41,243 nt of DNA from Rhodobium orientis (GTDB taxonomy: Bacteria; Pseudomonadota; Alphaproteobacteria; Rhizobiales; Rhodobiaceae): contig NZ_NPEV01000047.1 of NCBI RefSeq assembly GCF_003258835.1, positions 1 to 41,243 on the forward strand. The letters are read 5' to 3'. Positions 7,538 through 15,908 of the stretch are shown piece by piece. The notes beneath the pieces were generated by a model, which saw only the letters and a program-made list of their open reading frames with translations, was not told where the DNA came from and ran no database searches. Every line of letters starts with the position of its first letter. The stretch's first letter is position 1. A program made the translations under genes and the position numbers.

Positions 7538-8599
7538 ATGGCCATCGAAACGCCCGACATCGCCCCGTCCGTCATCGACAGCATCGGCAACACGCCGCTG
7601 ATCCGCCTCAACCGCGCCTCCGAGGAGACCGGCTGCGAGATTCTCGGCAAGGCCGAATTCCTCAATCCCGGTCAGTCGGTGAAGGACCGCGCGGCACTCT
7701 CCATCGTGCGCGATGCCATCGCCAAGGGCCTTTTGAAACCCGGCGGCGTAATCGTGGAAGGCACGGCCGGCAACACCGGCATCGGCCTGACGCTGGTCGC
7801 CAACGCCCTGGGCTTTCGCTCCGTCATCGTCATTCCCGAGACCCAGACGGCGGAGAAGAAGGACACGCTGAGGATGTACGGCGCCGAGCTGATCGAGGTG
7901 CCTGCCGTCCCCTACAGGAACCCCAACAACTACGTGAAGATTTCCGGCCGCATCGCCGAAAAGCTGGCGGCGTCCGATCCGAATAGCGCGATCTGGGCCA
8001 ACCAGTTCGACAATGTCGCCAACCGGCAGGCCCATATCGATACCACCGGGCCGGAAATCTGGCGGCAGACGGCAGGCCGCGTCGACGGCTTCATCTGCGC
8101 CGTCGGCACCGGCGGCACGCTTGCCGGCGTCTCCATGGCGCTGAAGGAGCGCAACAACGATATCACCATCGGCGTCGCCGACCCGATGGGCTCTGCCATC
8201 TATTCCTTCTTCAAGACCGGCGAGTTCCGGGCCGAGGGCTCCTCGATCACCGAGGGCATCGGCCAGGGCCGCGAGACGGAAAACCTGAAGGGCGCACCGG
8301 TCGACACCGCGTTCCGGATCGACGACACCGAGGCGCTGACCGTCGTCTACGACCTCCTCAGGAACGAGGGGCTCTGCCTCGGCGGATCGTCCGGCGTCAA
8401 CGTCGCCGGCGCCATCCGGCTGGCGCGCGAACTCGGCCCCGGCCATACCATCGTGACGGTGCTGTGCGACTACGGCACCCGCTATGCCTCCAAGATGTTC
8501 AACCCGGATTTCCTGCGCTCCAAGGACCTGCCGGTGCCGGACTGGCTGGAGCGCGCGCCGAGCGTCGACGTCCCGTTCGAAAAGGTCGAGGAGGCCTGA
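7538..8599 (+). CDS. cysK: Cysteine synthase A (O-acetylserine sulfhydrylase)
   Basis: A 353-residue PLP-dependent enzyme that makes cysteine from O-acetylserine and sulfide in the cytoplasm. The PLP lysine lies in NPGQSVKDR (Lys49), and the phosphate/substrate loop GTAGNTGIG is at about 75-83. GTGGTLAG and the GGSSG segment near the C-terminal third are also typical. It is some 30 residues longer than E. coli CysK, with an extended C-terminus. The ATG is the only start that keeps the family N-terminus; no strong Shine-Dalgarno is seen. It starts a run with alaX (2 bp later) and sseA, linking it to sulfur amino-acid metabolism. Confidence 0.93.
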   Translation: MAIETPDIAPSVIDSIGNTPLIRLNRASEETGCEILGKAEFLNPGQSVKDRAALSIVRDAIAKGLLKPGGVIVEGTAGNTGIGLTLVANALGFRSVIVIPETQTAEKKDTLRMYGAELIEVPAVPYRNPNNYVKISGRIAEKLAASDPNSAIWANQFDNVANRQAHIDTTGPEIWRQTAGRVDGFICAVGTGGTLAGVSMALKERNNDITIGVADPMGSAIYSFFKTGEFRAEGSSITEGIGQGRETENLKGAPVDTAFRIDDTEALTVVYDLLRNEGLCLGGSSGVNVAGAIRLARELGPGHTIVTVLCDYGTRYASKMFNPDFLRSKDLPVPDWLERAPSVDVPFEKVEEA

Positions 8600-8601
8600 C
8601 A

Positions 8602-9330
8602 ATGGCGTATGAGACCGAACCGCTGTTTCGCGAGGACGCGTACCTTGCGACCTGCGAGGCGACGGTCGTGGCCGTCAACGACCGCGGCGGCATCATCCTC
8701 GACCGCACCATCTTCTATCCCACCGGCGGCGGCCAGCCCGGCGACAGCGGCCGGCTGGAGCGGCAGGACGGATCGACGATCGCGATTGCCACCACCGTCT
8801 ATGGCGACGACAAGAGCGAGATCGTCCACGTCCCCGCCGAAGCGGATACCCTGCCCGATCCGGGCGAGAAGGTCGTCTGCCACATCGACTGGGAGCGGCG
8901 CTACCGGCACATGCGCATCCATTCCGCGCTGCACCTGCTCTCTGCCGTGCTGCCCTATCCCGTCACCGGCGGCTCGATCGGCGCCGATGACGGCCGGCTC
9001 GATTTCGACATTCCGGAAGCCGGCCTCGACAAGGACGAGATCACGGCCGAACTCAACCGTCTCGTTGCGCTCGACGAGCCGCTCGCCACCGAATGGATCA
9101 CCGACGAGGAGCTGGACGCCAATCCGGGCCTCGTCAAGACGATGGCCGTCAAGCCGCCCACCGGTTCCGGCCGCGTGCGCCTGGTGCGCATCGGCGAGGC
9201 GACCGACCTGCAGCCCTGCGGCGGTACCCATGTCGCCTCGAGCGGCGAGATCGGCGACGTGGTCGTCGCCAAGATCGAAAAGAAGGGCAAACAGAACCGC
9301 CGCGTGCGCATCCGCTTTGCCGACGCCTGA
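8602..9330 (+). CDS. alaX: Alanyl-tRNA editing protein AlaX
   Basis: A 242-residue free-standing editing domain related to the C-terminal part of alanyl-tRNA synthetase. It hydrolyses Ser or Gly mischarged on tRNA-Ala. The zinc-binding motifs H-S-A-L-H (107-111) and C-G-G-T-H (206-210) are both intact, and the N-terminal YPTGGGQPGD segment (about 39-48) is characteristic. ATG 8602 lies 2 bp after the cysK stop, so translation is coupled with cysK. Co-expression with cysteine synthesis is unexpected for its tRNA role but fits amino-acid homeostasis (inference). Confidence 0.92.
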   Translation: MAYETEPLFREDAYLATCEATVVAVNDRGGIILDRTIFYPTGGGQPGDSGRLERQDGSTIAIATTVYGDDKSEIVHVPAEADTLPDPGEKVVCHIDWERRYRHMRIHSALHLLSAVLPYPVTGGSIGADDGRLDFDIPEAGLDKDEITAELNRLVALDEPLATEWITDEELDANPGLVKTMAVKPPTGSGRVRLVRIGEATDLQPCGGTHVASSGEIGDVVVAKIEKKGKQNRRVRIRFADA

Positions 9331-9371
9331 CGCCGAAGAGAGAAAATCACCTTAAAGGGAAGGAAGACCTC

Positions 9372-10256
9372 GTGAGCGCCTCCATGATCGACGCCCGGTC
9401 CCGCTGGATCGTATCGACCGACTGGCTCGCCGGGCACCTTGACGCCCCCGACGTCGTTATCGTCGACGCCTCCTGGTACCTGCCGACCAGCGGCCGCGAC
9501 GCCGCCGCCGAATACCGCGTCGAGCATATCCCTGGCGCCGTCTTTTTCGACATCGACGCCATCGCCGACACGACCTCGTCCCTGCCCCACATGCTGCCGC
9601 GGCCGGAGGCGTTTTCCTCCACCATGCGAAAGATGGGCATCGGCGACGGCCAGAGGATCGTCGTCTACGACGCCGTCGGCATGTTCTCCGCGGCACGGGT
9701 GTGGTGGACGTTCCGGCTGATGGGCGTCGAGGACGTCGTCGTCCTCGACGGCGGCCTTGCCGCCTGGCGCGCCGAGGAGCGTCCGCTGACCGACGACATC
9801 CCCGACCGCCCCGAGCGCCACTTCACGGCTCGCTTCGACCACGGCGCCGTGCGTGACTTCGCCGAGGTGCGGCACGCCCTTGCCGGAAATACCGCACAGG
9901 TCGTCGACCTGCGGCCGCAAGCGCGCTTCAACGGCACGGAACCCGAGCCCCGCGAGGGCCTGCCCTCCGGCCACATGCCCGGCGGCATCTCCCTGCCGAT
10001 GGCCGAACTGCTGGTCGCCGACGGCAGCCGCATGAAGGAAGCCGACGGCATCCGCGCGGCGCTGACCGGCGCCGGCATCGATCTGCACCGGCCGATCGTT
10101 TCGTCCTGCGGATCCGGCGTCAACGGCGCCGTCCTCAACCTTGCGCTGGAAGTGATCGGCCATCCCCACCACGCGCTCTTTGACGGCTCGTGGACCGAAT
10201 GGGCGAGCGCCGGCGGCGAGATCGAAGACAAGGGGCCAGTGCGCGGTGCCGCCTAG
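9372..10256 (+). CDS. sseA: 3-mercaptopyruvate sulfurtransferase (rhodanese family)
   Basis: A 294-residue protein with two rhodanese domains. The catalytic cysteine is in SSCGSGV (Cys246); the CGSG(V/I) loop is the signature of mercaptopyruvate sulfurtransferases rather than thiosulfate sulfurtransferases. The N-terminal domain carries the usual EYRVEHIPGAVFFD and DGG.AAW motifs without a cysteine. GTG 9372 was chosen because a purine-rich AAAGGGAAGGAAG lies 5-6 bp before it; ATG 9384 is the alternative. It moves sulfur from mercaptopyruvate, derived from cysteine, to thiols or cyanide. It follows alaX by about 40 bp and ends the cysK run. Confidence 0.92.
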   Translation: MSASMIDARSRWIVSTDWLAGHLDAPDVVIVDASWYLPTSGRDAAAEYRVEHIPGAVFFDIDAIADTTSSLPHMLPRPEAFSSTMRKMGIGDGQRIVVYDAVGMFSAARVWWTFRLMGVEDVVVLDGGLAAWRAEERPLTDDIPDRPERHFTARFDHGAVRDFAEVRHALAGNTAQVVDLRPQARFNGTEPEPREGLPSGHMPGGISLPMAELLVADGSRMKEADGIRAALTGAGIDLHRPIVSSCGSGVNGAVLNLALEVIGHPHHALFDGSWTEWASAGGEIEDKGPVRGAA

Positions 10257-10300
10257 GCGGCTAGCGTCATCCCTACGAGCAAAAAAAGCGGGGAGGCGGG

Positions 10301-10804
10301 TCAGTCCGTCAGGACGCCTTCGATCTTGCTCGGCGGGGCACCGTTAAGGATCAGCCAGATGCGCCAGATGCGCTGCACGTAGTTGCGCACAACGGGCGGT
10401 CCCAGATCGTCGACATCGTCGGCCGGCGCATGCTCGGAGCGGCGCTGCAGCACGACCTCGAAATTGCCGCGAGCGACAGCCGGTCCGTCCGGCGACTCGA
10501 TTTCCGCCTCCAGAAGCCACGCATAGGGGTCGGCGACCCGCTTGGTGATCTTCGTGGTGGCCGGGTTCGACAGCACGAGCCTGAGGCTTCCGCCGACATC
10601 GATCTCGGCCCGTTCGATGACTTCCGGATAGGTGCCGATGAGATCGGTCACGGCGGCGGCATCCGCAACGCCGGTGTCGATGTCGATATCGGCGCCGAAA
10701 CGGGCGCCCGAGGTGACTTGAAGATCGAGCGTGCGGCCCACGCTCGAGACGTTTCCTGACAGGTGAAAGCTTTGTGGCATTTGGGGGGTTTGAACGCCGG
10801 GCAT
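10301..10804 (-). CDS. Conserved-looking hypothetical protein at the end of the aap operon
   Basis: A 167-residue soluble protein that I do not recognise. No signal peptide and no membrane segment are evident. It is rich in beta-type stretches (TLDLQVTSGARFGADIDID, GSLRLVLSNPATTKI) with an Asp-rich loop near 130 and a basic, Trp-containing C-terminal helix (VQRIWRIWLIL). The start could be the ATG at 10804 or the one at 10780. AGGAAAGGACGG at 10821-10832 lies before the first, but with long spacing. It follows aapP on the same strand after an 84-bp gap holding a strong hairpin, so it may be transcribed as the fifth gene of aapJQMP or on its own. Codon use matches neighbouring genes. Confidence 0.6.
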   Translation of the reverse strand: MPGVQTPQMPQSFHLSGNVSSVGRTLDLQVTSGARFGADIDIDTGVADAAAVTDLIGTYPEVIERAEIDVGGSLRLVLSNPATTKITKRVADPYAWLLEAEIESPDGPAVARGNFEVVLQRRSEHAPADDVDDLGPPVVRNYVQRIWRIWLILNGAPPSKIEGVLTD

Positions 10805-10850
10805 GCCCGACGCCGCATTCCGTCCTTTCCTGTTTGGCGCTTGAGCCGGC

Positions 10851-10877
10851 GGCAGGGCGGACCCGCGCCGCCCTGCC
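10851..10877 (-). terminator. Strong hairpin downstream of aapP
   Basis: A perfect 10-bp stem (10851-10860 with 10868-10877, core GGCAGGGCGG/CCGCCCTGCC) around a 7-nt loop directly follows the aapP stop on the minus strand. No T-run follows, so it may stabilise the mRNA end or act as a partial terminator before the hypothetical gene. Confidence 0.5.
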
Positions 10878-10888
10878 AGGCCGCGGCG

Positions 10889-11683
10889 CTAGTGGAGAAT
10901 CTGGCTGAGGAACAGCTTGGTGCGGTCGTGTTGCGGGTTGTCGAAGAACAGTTCCGGCTCGTTCTGCTCGATGATCTGGCCGTAGTCCATGAAGATGACG
11001 CGGTTGGCCACCTGCCGGGCAAAGCCCATCTCGTGGGTGACGCACAGCATCGTCATGCCCTCTTCGGCGAGGCCCACCATCACGTCGAGCACTTCCTTGA
11101 TCATTTCCGGATCGAGCGCCGAGGTCGGCTCGTCGAACAGCATGATGCGCGGGTTCATGCAAAGGGAGCGTGCGATCGCCACGCGCTGCTGCTGGCCGCC
11201 GGAGAGCTGGCCCGGATATTTCAGCGCCTGCTCGGGGATCTTGACGCGCTCCAGATAGTGCATCGCGATATCCTCGGCTTCCTTCTTGGGCATCTTGCGC
11301 ACCCAGATCGGCGCCAGCGTGCAGTTCTCCAGGATCGTCAGATGCGGGAACAGGTTGAAGTGCTGGAACACCATGCCGACCTCGCGGCGGATCTCGTCGA
11401 TGCGCTTGAGGTCGTCGGTGAGCTCGATGCCGTCGACGACGATGTTGCCGCGCTGGTGTTCCTCCAGCCGGTTGATGCAGCGGATCATCGTCGACTTGCC
11501 GGAACCGGACGGACCGCAGATGACGATGCGCTCGCCGCGTTTGACGGTCAGGTCGATGTCCTTGAGCACGTGGAAGTCGCCGTACCACTTGTTGACGCCG
11601 ACCATCTCGATGGCGATCTCGTCGGATATCTTGAGCCGGGGGGGCTCGGAAACGGCGGCGGCGGCGCCGGTGGATTCGCTCAT
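10889..11683 (-). CDS. aapP: General L-amino acid ABC transporter, ATP-binding protein
   Basis: A 264-residue ABC ATPase of the polar amino-acid uptake family. Walker [10 protein letters not shown] is at 57-65, Q-loop [10 protein letters not shown] near 105, signature LSGGQ at 160-164, Walker B MLFDEP at 181-186 and the H-loop in VTHEMGF. An N-terminal extension of about 25 residues precedes the domain. AAGGAG lies 7 bp before the ATG. It energises the AapQM permease pair at the inner membrane. Order J-Q-M-P with metC divergent is the classical rhizobial aap arrangement, which supports the specific name. A gap of about 190 bp to aapM contains a GC-rich inverted repeat (arms 11820-11826 and 11852-11858). 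Confidence 0.93.
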   Translation of the reverse strand: MSESTGAAAAVSEPPRLKISDEIAIEMVGVNKWYGDFHVLKDIDLTVKRGERIVICGPSGSGKSTMIRCINRLEEHQRGNIVVDGIELTDDLKRIDEIRREVGMVFQHFNLFPHLTILENCTLAPIWVRKMPKKEAEDIAMHYLERVKIPEQALKYPGQLSGGQQQRVAIARSLCMNPRIMLFDEPTSALDPEMIKEVLDVMVGLAEEGMTMLCVTHEMGFARQVANRVIFMDYGQIIEQNEPELFFDNPQHDRTKLFLSQILH

Positions 11684-11876
11684 GGCATGCTCCTTAGTCT
11701 TTCAAATGCGTCAGCGCGCAAAAGGTTCATTTCACCTTGGCCGTTTTCCGTTTTGCCGGCGCATGTCACGGTCGATCTGATCCGCGCAACCAGCCTGTTT
11801 GTTATTTTTCTTGGCTTTCGGGCCCGCGACATCGCACATCCGTGGTCGGCACGGGCCCTGATCGCAGAACAACCCT

Positions 11877-13232
11877 CTAGCGTTTGTGTCCGGTATCGAG
11901 GCGGCGCTCCATGTAGATGGAGTATCGGCTCATGCTGAAGCAGAAGACCCAGAAGATCAGTGCGGCGACGAGATAGCCCGTGTGGCTCTGCGTCGGCGAC
12001 GCCCAGTTCGGGTCGGTGTAGGAGCTCTGGATGATGCCGAGGAGGTCGAACAGGCCGATGATCAGCACCAGGGTCGTGTCCTTGAACAGGCCGATGAAGG
12101 TGTTGACGATGCCCGGAATGACCAGCGTCAGCGCCTGCGGCAGGATGATCTTCGACATCATCTGCCAGTACCTGAGGCCGAGCGCCATGGCGCCCTCATA
12201 TTGCCCCTTTCCGATCGCCTGCAGGCCGCCTCGCACCACCTCCGCCATGTAGGCGGACGCGAACAGCGCCACACCGATCAGTGCCCTGAGCAGCTTGTCG
12301 AAGGTGATCCCCTCCGGCAGGAACAGCGGCAGCATCACGCTCGACATGAACAGGACCGTGATCAGCGGCACGCCGCGCCAGAACTCGATGAAGATCACCG
12401 AGATCAACCGTACGATCGGCAGATTGGAGCGCCGCCCGAGGGCGAGCGCGATGCCGATCGGCAGCGATGCGGCAATGCCGGTGACCGCGATGACGAGTGT
12501 GACGAGCAGGCCGCCCCACAGCGGCGTCTCCACCTCGACCAGCCCGAAATCGATGCTTGCCACGAAGAACAGGGCCGCCAGCACGCCGAACCCGGCAAGG
12601 ATGCTGAGCGCGGTGCCCTTGGCGTTGCCGCCGGCCTCGCGCGTCAAAAGGTAGATGCCGCCGGTAACCGCGGCAGCAACCAGGAGAAATTCGATCCAGA
12701 ACCGCAGTTCGCCCTCCGGCATCGGCAGGAAGAAGCCGGCATAGGTGAAATCGCCGCCGGTGAGCAGGATCAGCGCGGCGACCGGGAAGAACGCCAGCAT
12801 GTAGATCAGGCCCTCGCGCTTGAAGGGCATCTGCGGCACCAGCAGCGGTACCAGGCCAATCGCGAACAGGAAGAACGTCAGATTGACCCGCCAGCGCTCC
12901 GGATCGGGATAACGGCCATAGATGAAAGTCCAGAAATAGGCCTCCACATAGGGCCAGCAGGCACCATGGGCCTGGGCGCAGGCCGTCCGGTCCTCACCCT
13001 CCCAGACCGCATTCACCAGAGTGAACTCGATGAGCGGCGGCACCACCAGGTAGACGATATAGATACCAAGCAGCGTCAGGATCGTGTTGGGAATGCTGGA
13101 GAAGAGGTTGGCCCGCATCCAGCCGATGGCGCCGACGCTGCTGGACGGCGGCGCCGCATCCTCAACCATACGGTCGCGGACATAGGCCTCGCTGGTGGAC
13201 TCGTCGGCGTGCGTCATGGTCATGTCCGTCAC
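11877..13232 (-). CDS. aapM: General L-amino acid ABC transporter, permease AapM
   Basis: A 451-residue permease of the long Aap type (ordinary polar amino-acid permeases have about 220 residues). It has an N-terminal cytoplasmic region of about 40 residues, several extra membrane segments in the first half, then the conserved core with the EAA-type coupling loop (EVVRGGLQAIGKGQYEGAMALGL) and FKDTTLVLIIG near the end. The GTG start at 13232 directly abuts the aapQ stop; in-frame ATGs at 13223 and 13217 are alternatives. It forms the membrane channel with AapQ. Confidence 0.9.
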   Translation of the reverse strand: MTDMTMTHADESTSEAYVRDRMVEDAAPPSSSVGAIGWMRANLFSSIPNTILTLLGIYIVYLVVPPLIEFTLVNAVWEGEDRTACAQAHGACWPYVEAYFWTFIYGRYPDPERWRVNLTFFLFAIGLVPLLVPQMPFKREGLIYMLAFFPVAALILLTGGDFTYAGFFLPMPEGELRFWIEFLLVAAAVTGGIYLLTREAGGNAKGTALSILAGFGVLAALFFVASIDFGLVEVETPLWGGLLVTLVIAVTGIAASLPIGIALALGRRSNLPIVRLISVIFIEFWRGVPLITVLFMSSVMLPLFLPEGITFDKLLRALIGVALFASAYMAEVVRGGLQAIGKGQYEGAMALGLRYWQMMSKIILPQALTLVIPGIVNTFIGLFKDTTLVLIIGLFDLLGIIQSSYTDPNWASPTQSHTGYLVAALIFWVFCFSMSRYSIYMERRLDTGHKR

Positions 13233-14447
13233 CTACCGTTCCACCAACGCCATGCGTTTGTTGTACCAGTTCATGAACGCCGAGGTCAGCAGCGATATGC
13301 TGAGATAGACCAGCATCCAGATGGCGATGATCTCGATCGCCTGACCGGTCTGGTTGAGCACCGTGCCGCCGACCGAGACGAGATCCGGATAGGCGATGGC
13401 GACGGCGAGCGAGGAATTCTTCGTCAGGTTCAGGTACTGGCTGGTCAGCGGCGGGATGATCACGCGCATCGCCTGGGGGATGATCACCAGGCGCAGCGTC
13501 GATCCCGGCCTCAGGCCGAGCGCATAGGACGCTTCGGTCTGGCCGTGGCTGACGGCAAGGATGCCGGCCCGGACGATCTCGGCGATGAAGGTCGCCGTAT
13601 AGAGCGAGAGCGCCAGAAGCAGCGACAGGAATTCCGGGATCAGCACAAAGCCTGTGCCCTCCTGGAAACCGCGCATCAGCATCGGCCCGGTATCCCTGAA
13701 TTCCGGATAGGAAATGCTGATCGGCATGCCGGTGGCGAGAAAGACGATCAGCGGCAACACGACGATAAGCCCGATCGCCGTCCACAGCACCGGAAACCGC
13801 TGGCCGGTCGCGGCCTGGCGCTTCGCCGACCACCCTTTGATCACGAATGAGATGACGATGGCGAGGATTAGCGCGATCACCGTCGGCGTCGAGCCCTCCT
13901 CAAACACCGGTGCCGGGGCGCGCAGGCCGGCGATGTTGAGGTGCACGCCGGGAACGATGGTGCCCATTTCCCGCTTGCCGGGAACGGCGCGCAGCACCGC
14001 GAAATACCAGAAGAAGATCTGCAGCAGGAGCGGGATGTTGCGCAGCACTTCGATATAGACATAGGCGATGCGCGAGATCACCCAGTTCTTCGACAGGCGG
14101 GCGATGCCGACGATGAAGCCGATGACGGTGGCGAGGAAAACGCCGATGCCGGCAACCAGCAGCGTGTTGAGAAACCCGACGAAAAGCGCCCGGCCGTAGT
14201 TGGAGATTTCCGAATACTGGATCAGATTCAGGATGATACCGAAACCGGCGGTCTCGTCGAGAAACCCCCAGCCGGTCGCCATGTTGCGCTGTTCGAGGTT
14301 GGTCCTGGTGTTGTCGATGATTTCCCAGATCAACCAGGCGAGCGCCAGAACCAGCAGGATCTGGTAGAAGGCGCCGCGGACCTTGGGATCGTTGATCCAG
14401 GATGCGCGATCGGTTGCCCGCTCAGGACGGGCGTCTTCAACGGCCAT
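13233..14447 (-). CDS. aapQ: General L-amino acid ABC transporter, permease AapQ
   Basis: A 404-residue permease paralogous to AapM. The EAA loop reads EIVRAGILAVSHGQTEASYALGL, followed by PPLTSQYLNLTKNSSLAVAIAYPDLV, the typical end of HisQM-type permeases. ATG 14447 was preferred to an upstream start at 14522 because the upstream extension is unlike the family and an AGAGGGG-type ribosome site precedes 14447. It ends at the start codon of aapM (TAG followed directly by GTG), so the two are translationally linked, as expected for a heterodimeric channel. Confidence 0.9.
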   Translation of the reverse strand: MAVEDARPERATDRASWINDPKVRGAFYQILLVLALAWLIWEIIDNTRTNLEQRNMATGWGFLDETAGFGIILNLIQYSEISNYGRALFVGFLNTLLVAGIGVFLATVIGFIVGIARLSKNWVISRIAYVYIEVLRNIPLLLQIFFWYFAVLRAVPGKREMGTIVPGVHLNIAGLRAPAPVFEEGSTPTVIALILAIVISFVIKGWSAKRQAATGQRFPVLWTAIGLIVVLPLIVFLATGMPISISYPEFRDTGPMLMRGFQEGTGFVLIPEFLSLLLALSLYTATFIAEIVRAGILAVSHGQTEASYALGLRPGSTLRLVIIPQAMRVIIPPLTSQYLNLTKNSSLAVAIAYPDLVSVGGTVLNQTGQAIEIIAIWMLVYLSISLLTSAFMNWYNKRMALVER

Positions 14448-14581
14448 AGGCCATAGTCCCCTCTTTGCCTCGTCACGCAGACGCGGCACTCCCGTCGCCC
14501 CGACGGGGCACCCCATGTGCAATTGAGCTCGCTGCGGCGGTTGGAAGGATTTTTTTTAAAGTCCGTCCGCAGCGCGGGCGC

Positions 14582-14600
14582 CCCGGCCGCAAGGGCCGGG
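14582..14600 (-). promoter_or_regulatory. Hairpin between aapJ and aapQ
   Basis: A 7-bp perfect GC stem (14582-14588 with 14594-14600, 5-nt loop) lies 21 bp after the aapJ stop, on the transcribed minus strand, without a T-run. Such hairpins after binding-protein genes commonly raise the level of that mRNA segment over the downstream permease genes. Confidence 0.5.
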
Positions 14601-14620
14601 ACGCAAGCTTTTGAGGGTCC

Positions 14621-15637
14621 TTAGCGGACCGGCGGTGCGTATTGCAGGCCGCCCTTCGACCACAGGGCATTGAGGCCACGGGCGATGCCGAGCTGGGTCG
14701 ACGGACCGACATTGCGCTCGAACATCTCGCCGTAGTTGCCCACGTGCTTGATGACGTTGTAGGCCCAGTCGTTGGACAGGCCGATGGCCTTGCCGTATTC
14801 GCCTTCCGTGCCGAGCAGGCGCTTGACGGACGGGGTCTCGCTGTTCTTCATCTCGTCGACATTGGCGCTGGTGACGCCCAGTTCCTCGGCGTTGATGGCG
14901 GCGAAATGCACCCACTTGGCGAGGTTGAACCACTCGTCGTCACCCTGGCGCACGACCGGGCCGAGCGGCTCCTTGGAGATGATCTCCGGCAGCACCATGT
15001 GCTCGTCCGGATTGGTCAGCTTCAGGCGTTGGGCATAGAGGCCCGAGGCGTCCGTGGTGTAGACGTCGCAACGGCCGGCGTCATAGGCCTGCACGACCTC
15101 GTCGGCCTTCTCGAAGGCGACGATCTGGTAGGGCATGTCCTTGGAGCGGAAGTAGTCGGCGACGTTGAGCTCGGTGGTGGTGCCGGTGTTGGTGCACACA
15201 TTGGCGCCCGACAGCTCCAGTGCGGAGGCAACGCCGAGCGACTTGCGGACCATGAAGCCCTGGCCGTCATAGTAGTTGACGCCGACGAAGTTGAGGCCGA
15301 GGGCCGTGTCGCGGCTCATCGTCCAGGTCGTGTTGCGCGGCAGCACGTCGATCTCGCCGGACTGCAAGGCCGTGAAGCGCTCCTTGGCCGACAGCGGGGA
15401 GAACTTCACCTTGGACGGATCGTTGAAGATCGCCGCGGCCAGCGCCCGGCAGTAGTCGACGTCGAGGCCGGTCCAGTTGCCCTGATCGTCCGGATTGGAA
15501 AAGCCCGGCAGGCCCTGGCTGACGCCGCATTGCACGAAGCCCTTTGCCTTGACGTCGTCAAGCGTGCCGGCATTGGCGGCGGTCGCGGCCAGCGCGACGG
15601 CGGCACCCAATACCAAAGGCATAATTTTCATTGTCAT
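14621..15637 (-). CDS. aapJ: General L-amino acid ABC transporter, periplasmic binding protein
   Basis: A 338-residue precursor. The signal peptide covers about residues 1-23 and ends A-N-A before G-T-L-D-D. The mature start DDVKAKGFVQCGVSQGLPGFS and the segment NWTGLDVDYCRALAAAIF are characteristic of AapJ/BztA-type binding proteins, as are LPRNTTWTMSRD and the C-terminal LGIARGLNALW. ATG 15637 was chosen; a GTG six bases upstream and the ATG at 15631 are also possible. It captures a wide range of L-amino acids in the periplasm for AapQMP. First gene of the minus-strand operon, with metC divergent. Confidence 0.93.
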   Translation of the reverse strand: MTMKIMPLVLGAAVALAATAANAGTLDDVKAKGFVQCGVSQGLPGFSNPDDQGNWTGLDVDYCRALAAAIFNDPSKVKFSPLSAKERFTALQSGEIDVLPRNTTWTMSRDTALGLNFVGVNYYDGQGFMVRKSLGVASALELSGANVCTNTGTTTELNVADYFRSKDMPYQIVAFEKADEVVQAYDAGRCDVYTTDASGLYAQRLKLTNPDEHMVLPEIISKEPLGPVVRQGDDEWFNLAKWVHFAAINAEELGVTSANVDEMKNSETPSVKRLLGTEGEYGKAIGLSNDWAYNVIKHVGNYGEMFERNVGPSTQLGIARGLNALWSKGGLQYAPPVR

Positions 15638-15783
15638 GATCACTCGCAGCCTTTTCTGTTACCCTCGTTTATGATTTTTCACGGATGGCGAATTACCCCG
15701 CCACGCGGCTGTCCGACGGCGCATCGGGAAAACATAAGTATAACTCCCCCTCACACCGGCGGAACCGCCGTCCGTCGGTTGCC

Positions 15784-15812
15784 ATCACAGGGCATTTAGC
15801 ACCCCGGGTCAA
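15784..15812 (-). promoter_or_regulatory. Putative aapJ promoter
   Basis: On the minus strand TTGACC (15812-15807) and TGTGAT (15789-15784) are spaced by 17 bp, about 150 bp before aapJ. The -35 match is good and the -10 moderate. An imperfect palindrome AAGCAAAAATGCTT lies at 15828-15841 just upstream and could be an operator shared with metC. Confidence 0.35.
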
Positions 15813-15908
15813 GGGGTTGCACGCACAAAGCAAAAATGCTTCATCGATCCCTCCCCCACCGGCCCGGCCCGGATTTCCGCGCCGCAGCAAGCTCAAGACC
15901 TAACAACT

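Noticed and set aside
11886-13850. Long plus-strand open frame opposite aapM and aapQ (about 650 codons).
   Set aside because: Its sequence is a low-complexity Arg/Gln/Asp/Glu mixture typical of antisense shadow frames in GC-rich DNA; the aap genes explain the region.
15761-15785. GGAAC at 15761 as an EcfG promoter for metC.
   Set aside because: No CGTT lies 16-17 bp downstream, so the consensus is not met.
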